DNA of 7,771 nt from Chromatiales bacterium (lineage in GTDB: Bacteria; Pseudomonadota; Gammaproteobacteria; CAMYNG01): NCBI GenBank assembly GCA_026990045.1, contig JALSIK010000419.1, positions 1 through 7,771 of the forward strand, in the 5' to 3' direction. The notes beneath the pieces are model-generated. The model had not been told where the DNA came from, made no database searches, and saw only the letters and a program-made list of their open reading frames with translations. Below, piece by piece: positions 4,735-7,771 of this stretch; the first letter of the stretch is position 1; the number at the start of each line of letters is the position of its first letter. Both the position numbers and the translations under genes were made by a program.

Positions 4735-6078
4735 ATGGCAGGGGGAACCACGGGTATCCGAGAAGGCAGTCTGGAGGCGCCCACGCGCCATCCGCTGGAC
4801 TGGCAGAGCGAGCAATTCTGGGACGAGGAGGCGCTGTACAAGGAGCTGGAGCGGGTGTACGACATCTGCCACGGCTGCCGGCGCTGCGTCTCGCTGTGCA
4901 ACGCCTTTCCCACCCTGTTCGACCTGGTGGACGAGTCGGACACCATGGAGGTGGACGGCGTCGCCCGCTCGGACTACTGGAAGGTGGTGGAGCACTGTTA
5001 CCTGTGCGACCTGTGCTACATGACCAAGTGCCCCTACGTGCCGCCCCACGAGTGGAACGTGGATTTTCCCCACCTCATGCTGCGCGCCAAGGCGGTGCAC
5101 TTCAAGAAGCACGGCGCCCGCTTCCGCGACCGGCTGCTGAGTTCCACCGACGTGGTGGGGCGCCTGGCCGGGATCCCGGTGGTGGCGCAGGCGGTCAACG
5201 CCGCCAACCGCACCCGCCCGGCGCGCAAGCTGCTGGAGGCGACCCTCGGCGTGGCCGCCGGGGCGCTGTTGCCCGAGTACCACGGCCGCACCCTGCGCCG
5301 CCGGCTGGCCGGCCACCGTCCGGACCCGGCCGCCGACCCCGGCGAGACCAGCCGGGGGCGGGTCGCCCTGTTCGCCACCTGCTACGGCAACTACAACGAG
5401 CCGCACCTGGGCGAGGACCTGGTGGCGGTGTTCGAGCACAACGGCATCCCGGTGCGGCTGGTGGAGAAGGAGCGCTGTTGCGGCATGCCCAGGCTGGAGC
5501 TGGGTGACCTGGACGCGGTGGCCGCGGCCAAGGCCGCCAACATCCCGGTGCTGGCCCGGCTGGTGGACGAGGGCTGGGACCTGGTGGCGCCGGTGCCGTC
5601 CTGCGTGCTCATGTTCAAGCAGGAGCTGCCGCTCATGTTCCCCGACGACCCGGAGGTGAAGAAGGTCCAGCAGGCCATCTACGATCCCTTCGAGTACCTG
5701 GCCCTGCGCCACAAGGAAGGCAAGCTGCGGACCGACTTCAAGCATTCCCTGGGCAAGGTCGCCTGGCATGCTGCCTGCCACCAGCGGGTGCAGAACATGG
5801 GACAGAAGACCCGCGAGGTACTGGAACTGGTGCCGGACACCGAGGTGGTGCCCATCGAGCGGTGTTCCGGCCACGACGGGACCTACGCGGTGAAGAAGGA
5901 GTACCACGCCGCGTCCATGAAGATCGCCCGTCCCGTGGTCAACCGGGTGAAGCAGGCGCAGGCCGATCATTACGGCTCCGACTGCCCCATGGCCGGCCAC
6001 CAGATCGAGAACGGCCTGGCCGACGGCAGCCGGCCCGAGCACCCGCTGAGCCTGCTGCGGCGGGCCTACGGCATCTGA
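4735..6078 (+). CDS. GlpC/HdrD-like iron-sulfur oxidoreductase subunit (two 4Fe-4S, CCG domains)
   Basis: This encodes a 447-residue soluble protein of the heterodisulfide reductase-related / COG0247 group. A ferredoxin-like region holds two 4Fe-4S motifs: Cys45-48-51-55 in CHGCRRCVSLC, and Cys88-91-94-99 in CYLCDLCYMTKCP. The first cysteine-rich (CCG) domain has Cys216 (ATCYGNYNE), Cys248-Cys249 (RCCGMPRLE) and Cys290 (PSCVLMF). The second has Cys348 (HAACHQRVQ), Cys377 in ERCSGHDGTY, where Ser378 replaces the second Cys of CCG, and Cys417 (SDCPMAGHQ). CCG domains bind non-cubane clusters or flavoprotein partners in GlpC, HdrB/D and LutA. ATG 4735 is chosen for the adjacent GGAGGG (4725-4730); ATG 4708 is in frame but has a poorer site. 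No flavin domain is present. Its place between rubrerythrin and DUF3501 suggests that it carries electrons for peroxide reduction, which is inference. Confidence 0.88.
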   Translation: MAGGTTGIREGSLEAPTRHPLDWQSEQFWDEEALYKELERVYDICHGCRRCVSLCNAFPTLFDLVDESDTMEVDGVARSDYWKVVEHCYLCDLCYMTKCPYVPPHEWNVDFPHLMLRAKAVHFKKHGARFRDRLLSSTDVVGRLAGIPVVAQAVNAANRTRPARKLLEATLGVAAGALLPEYHGRTLRRRLAGHRPDPAADPGETSRGRVALFATCYGNYNEPHLGEDLVAVFEHNGIPVRLVEKERCCGMPRLELGDLDAVAAAKAANIPVLARLVDEGWDLVAPVPSCVLMFKQELPLMFPDDPEVKKVQQAIYDPFEYLALRHKEGKLRTDFKHSLGKVAWHAACHQRVQNMGQKTREVLELVPDTEVVPIERCSGHDGTYAVKKEYHAASMKIARPVVNRVKQAQADHYGSDCPMAGHQIENGLADGSRPEHPLSLLRRAYGI

Positions 6079-6121
6079 GACAACCGGGGTTTGGCCCCTT
6101 GCGTGCAAGAGGAAGCGACCC

Positions 6122-6700
6122 ATGTTGACACGTGAAGACCTCTACAGCCTGGAACAGTATGCGCAGGAGCGCCCCGCCTTCCGCGAGAAGGTGCTGGCGC
6201 ACAAGAAGAACCGCCAGGTGCGGCTGGGCGAGTACGCCACCCTGTACTTCGAGGACCGGCTCACCATCCAGTACCAGGTCCAGGAGATGCTGCGCATCGA
6301 GCGCATCTTCGAGCCCGGCGAGATCCAGGACGAGCTGGACGCCTACAATCCCCTCATTCCCACCGGCAGCAACTGGAAGGCCACCTTCATGCTGGAGTAC
6401 CCGGACGTGGAACAGCGCAAGCGGGAGCTGGCCCGGCTGGTGGGCATCGAGGACAAGGTCTGGGTCCGGGTGGCGGGTCACGACAAGGTCTATGCCATCG
6501 CCGACGAGGACATGGAGCGGGAGACCGAGGACAAGACCTCGGCGGTGCACTTCCTGCGCTTCGAGCTGACGCCGGAGATGGTGCGTGACGTCAAGGCGGG
6601 CGCCGACATCGCCATGGGCATCGACCACCCCGACTACACGGCGGTGGTGGACCCGGTCCCGCGCGCGGTGCGCGACAGCCTGGCCGCGGACCTGGCCTAG
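6122..6700 (+). CDS. DUF3501 family protein
   Basis: This is a 192-residue soluble protein recognised as DUF3501. Its most family-like blocks are RLTIQYQVQEMLRIER (residues 46-61), which looks helical, and YNPLIPTGSNWKATFMLEY (75-93). The C-terminal half contains FELTPEMV and GADIAMGIDHPDY. It contains no cysteine, no membrane segment and no signal peptide, so it cannot bind a cluster through Cys. AGAGGAAG at 6108-6115 lies 6 nt before ATG 6122. The gene starts 43 nt after the iron-sulfur gene and is surely co-transcribed with it. From my knowledge of gene neighbourhoods, rubrerythrin, COG0247 protein and DUF3501 recur together in proteobacteria. Its biochemical role is unknown; an accessory or assembly partner of the iron-sulfur protein is a guess. 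The TAG stop overlaps the left end of a repeat. Confidence 0.85.
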   Translation: MLTREDLYSLEQYAQERPAFREKVLAHKKNRQVRLGEYATLYFEDRLTIQYQVQEMLRIERIFEPGEIQDELDAYNPLIPTGSNWKATFMLEYPDVEQRKRELARLVGIEDKVWVRVAGHDKVYAIADEDMERETEDKTSAVHFLRFELTPEMVRDVKAGADIAMGIDHPDYTAVVDPVPRAVRDSLAADLA

Positions 6701-6855
6701 CAGGCTGTTGAAAAACAGCCTGATGAGGCGGGGCAGGGATGTCCCGCCCGCGAATCGAGCGCGCAAGCGCGTGGATATCGGCGTCTCCGGACCCGGACCT
6801 GCGCCGGGTTCGGCGCGTTGAAAAAGGCCAGGACGGCCTTTTTCAACATCCTGCT
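6699..6855. repeat. MITE-like element with 17-bp terminal inverted repeats
   Basis: AGCAGGCTGTTGAAAAA at 6699-6715 and the reverse complement of 6839-6855 match at 16 of 17 positions. The enclosed 157 bp has no gene and several inner dyads. The left end also folds on itself: CAGGCTGTT (6701-6709) with AACAGCCTG (6714-6722). The right end does too, at 6817-6847. Size, terminal inverted repeats and lack of coding fit a miniature inverted-repeat element. No clear target-site duplication is visible, and the left end includes two bases of the DUF3501 stop codon. Termini with GTTGAAAAA are common in bacterial insertion elements, but I cannot name the parent family. Confidence 0.5.
6817..6847 (+). 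terminator. Possible bidirectional terminator hairpin downstream of the rubrerythrin cassette
   Basis: A perfect 13-bp stem, 6817-6829 with 6835-6847 and a 5-nt loop, has GGCC at its apex flanked by five A on the left and five T on the right. On either strand it gives an A-tract, short GC stem and U-tract arrangement like an intrinsic terminator, though the GC part is only 4 bp. It lies 117 nt after the DUF3501 stop and forms the right end of the MITE-like element. Confidence 0.4.
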
Positions 6856-6880
6856 GGCAAGCCGTTGCAGGACAGCCCGC

Positions 6881-6992
6881 CTGGCCCCGGCTCCCTTTCC
6901 CGCGATGCGGGGGAGAGGGGGATGGAAAAAAACCGGCTGCGGCGCCGGCACCCCGGGGTACGCGGAAAGACGGTGCCCTCTCCCGCCGGGAG
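6881..6992. repeat. GC-rich double-hairpin repeat, copy 2 (right end replaced)
   Basis: This is related to 1117-1231: the GCGATGCGGGGGAGAGGGGG block (from 6902), a GGAAAA stretch, the GGCGCCGG centre, GAAAG/GACGGT and CCCTCTCCCGCCGGGAG recur in order. The outer terminal repeat present on the right in copy 1 (1232-1244) is missing here. Instead the sequence passes straight into the REP-type unit that also occurs at 51-220. The shared CCCTCTCC hairpin at 6976-6992 belongs to both units. Confidence 0.65.
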
Positions 6993-7118
6993 GGCAATCG
7001 TGTCATGAGTCAAGCCCGCAGGGCGGCACCGTGCAGCGATGCCGCCGCCCGGCATCACCCGGATGCCGGCCTGCGCGCTGCTTCTGACCGTAGGGTGCGT
7101 TCGCCCCGCGAACGCACC
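6974..7118 (+). repeat. Dispersed intergenic repeat with REP-type palindrome, copy 2
   Basis: Bases 6974-7063 align without gaps to 51-140, and the segment ends in the same palindrome: an 11-bp stem 7094-7104 with 7108-7118, loop CCC. GTAG (7090-7093) immediately precedes the stem, as in GTAG-class REP sequences. An inner 6-bp hairpin is GATGCC (7038-7043) with GGCATC (7051-7056). The palindrome lies 32 nt beyond the 3' end of the tRNA gene on its transcribed side and could act as a structural barrier to read-through. Confidence 0.75.
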
Positions 7119-7149
7119 GGGTGGACTGCCGGGGGCCGGCGGGCGGAGA

Positions 7150-7225
7150 TGGCGCTCCCAAGGGGACTCGAACCCCTGTTACCGACGTGAGAGGCCGGCG
7201 TCCTAGGCCACTAGACGATGGGAGC
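7150..7225 (-). tRNA. tRNA-Glu (anticodon CTC)
   Basis: The minus strand folds into a standard 76-nt tRNA. The acceptor arm GCTCCC pairs with GGGAGC, followed by discriminator G and an encoded CCA. The T arm is AGGGG-TTCGAGT-CCCCT. The anticodon stem CCGGC/GTCGG (one G-U pair) carries the loop CTCTCAC, so the anticodon is CTC, reading GAG. The sequence closely follows the bacterial tRNA-Glu pattern. In GC-rich genomes GAG is the major Glu codon, and a CTC isoacceptor beside the usual TTC one is common in such genomes. Confidence 0.96.
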
Positions 7226-7249
7226 GGGGTCGGCCTGGGCCGAAAGGAG

Positions 7250-7258
7250 TGCTATTAT
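7250..7258 (+). promoter_or_regulatory. Possible extended -10 promoter for pcnB
   Basis: TGCTATTAT gives TATTAT (5 of 6 to TATAAT) with a TGn extension and no obvious -35. It uses the same base pairs as the tRNA -10 on the other strand. The start would be near 7265. An AAAGGAG at 7243-7249 just upstream looks like a ribosome site but is followed only by ATT/ATA codons. Confidence 0.4.
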
Positions 7259-7281
7259 ACCCACCCAGGATTTGGGCACAA
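7254..7281 (-). promoter_or_regulatory. Probable tRNA-Glu promoter
   Basis: On the minus strand a perfect TATAAT (7259-7254) has TTGTGC (7281-7276) 16 nt upstream, a weak -35. Transcription would start near 7247, giving a leader of about 22 nt before the mature tRNA end, which is usual for a tRNA precursor. Confidence 0.6.
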
Positions 7282-7295
7282 GAACACGCCAGGCA

Positions 7296-7771
7296 TTGAA
7301 CCGCAGGATCCCGGTCATCCCACACGAACCGCTCATCATCCCGCGCAGTGAGCACAACATCTCGCGGGCCAACATCAGCGAGAACGCCCTCAAGGTCCTC
7401 TACCGCCTGAAGAACGCGGGCTACGCCGCCTACCTGGTGGGCGGCGGCGTCCGCGACCTGCTGCTGGGCCGCCACCCCAAGGACTTCGACGTGGCCACCG
7501 ACGCCCGGCCGGAGGAGATCCGCAAGCTGTTCCGCAACTGCCGCCTCATCGGCCGGCGCTTCCGCCTGGCCCACGTGCGCTTCGGCCGCGAGATCATAGA
7601 GGTGGCCACCTTCCGCGCCCCCCACGATGCCGGCGGGGGCGGCGAGGGAGAGGGCGCGCTGCGCGACGACGGCATGATCGTGGCCGACAACGTCTACGGC
7701 ACCCTGGAGAGCGACGCCTGGCGCCGGGACTTCACCATCAACGCCCTCTACTACAACATCGCCGATTTCTC
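7296..7771 (+). CDS. pcnB: Poly(A) polymerase I, N-terminal part (cut by window edge)
   Basis: The 158 visible residues are the nucleotidyltransferase head of a PcnB-type poly(A) polymerase, which adds 3' A tails that target RNA for decay. Diagnostic blocks are IIPRSEHNISRANISENALK (14-33), LVGGGVRDLLLG (47-58), KDFDVATDA with metal-binding Asp63 and Asp65, the block beginning NCRLIGRRFRLAHV, EIIEVATFRAPHD, and the start of the RRDFTINALYYN block (Asp145). The gene runs off the right edge. The frame contains no ATG or GTG before the conserved region. TTG 7296 (MNRRIPVIPHEPLI) or TTG 7272 are the only usual alternatives, and neither has a convincing ribosome site. The start is therefore uncertain by about 10-15 codons, while the identity is not. 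Confidence 0.9.
   Translation, partial: MNRRIPVIPHEPLIIPRSEHNISRANISENALKVLYRLKNAGYAAYLVGGGVRDLLLGRHPKDFDVATDARPEEIRKLFRNCRLIGRRFRLAHVRFGREIIEVATFRAPHDAGGGGEGEGALRDDGMIVADNVYGTLESDAWRRDFTINALYYNIADF

Noticed and set aside
4591..6123. A 510-codon open frame on the minus strand opposite the iron-sulfur gene
   Set aside because: It is the antisense shadow of a gene with clear cysteine motifs. Its translation is His/Gly/Val-rich with no recognisable family, typical of GC-rich codon bias.
7150..7225. tRNA-Glu as an integration (att) site for a mobile island
   Set aside because: No integrase and no repeated tRNA 3' segment is seen in the window. The flanking repeats are small dispersed elements.

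Overview
The window looks like chromosome from a high-GC gammaproteobacterium, most likely a sulfur-oxidising or purple-sulfur type lineage (Chromatiales/Ectothiorhodospiraceae-like). This is an inference from the protein sequences, the gene set (xseB-ispA, queD-folE2, pcnB) and the compact GC-rich, repeat-littered intergenic DNA. There is no transposase, integrase, phage gene or CRISPR array. All genes appear intact except pcnB, which is cut by the right edge.

Layout from left to right. (1) 1-261 is non-coding and carries a REP-type repeat. (2) 262-915 (+) encodes an exported retropepsin-like aspartic protease. (3) 916-1419 lies between two convergent genes and is built of nested inverted repeats. 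Arrays of seven 7-bp units sit at or within 2 nt of both stop codons, a 22-bp inverted pair lies inside them, and a small GC-rich double-hairpin element lies inside that. (4) On the minus strand, transcribed leftwards, are xseB (3930-3682), ispA (3676-2792), queD (2630-2250) and folE2 (2244-1420). xseB and ispA are 5 nt apart, as are queD and folE2. An extended -10 promoter sits between ispA and queD, so this is probably two transcription units. FolE2 makes dihydroneopterin triphosphate from GTP, which QueD consumes on the way to 7-deazaguanine (queuosine), so that pair is one metabolic step and its supplier. IspA makes farnesyl diphosphate and XseB is the small subunit of exonuclease VII.

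(5) Divergent from xseB, a three-gene plus-strand cassette runs from 4159 to 6700: a rubrerythrin without a rubredoxin domain, a GlpC/HdrD-like iron-sulfur protein (two 4Fe-4S motifs plus CCG domains), and a DUF3501 protein. A perfect 9-3-9 dyad at 4077-4097 overlaps the presumed -10 of its promoter. The likely theme is peroxide or redox defence with a dedicated electron donor. The detailed function of the last two proteins is not established, and this is the best candidate in the window for an under-described system.

(6) 6701-7149 is again a repeat cluster: a possible MITE whose left end includes part of the DUF3501 stop codon, a second copy of the double-hairpin repeat seen at 1117-1244, and a second copy of the REP unit seen at 51-220, the last two fused end to end. 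(7) A tRNA-Glu (anticodon CTC, minus strand, 7150-7225) and pcnB (plus strand, from about 7296) diverge from a 70-bp gap where their -10 elements occupy the same bases. pcnB has no ATG or GTG in a plausible start position.
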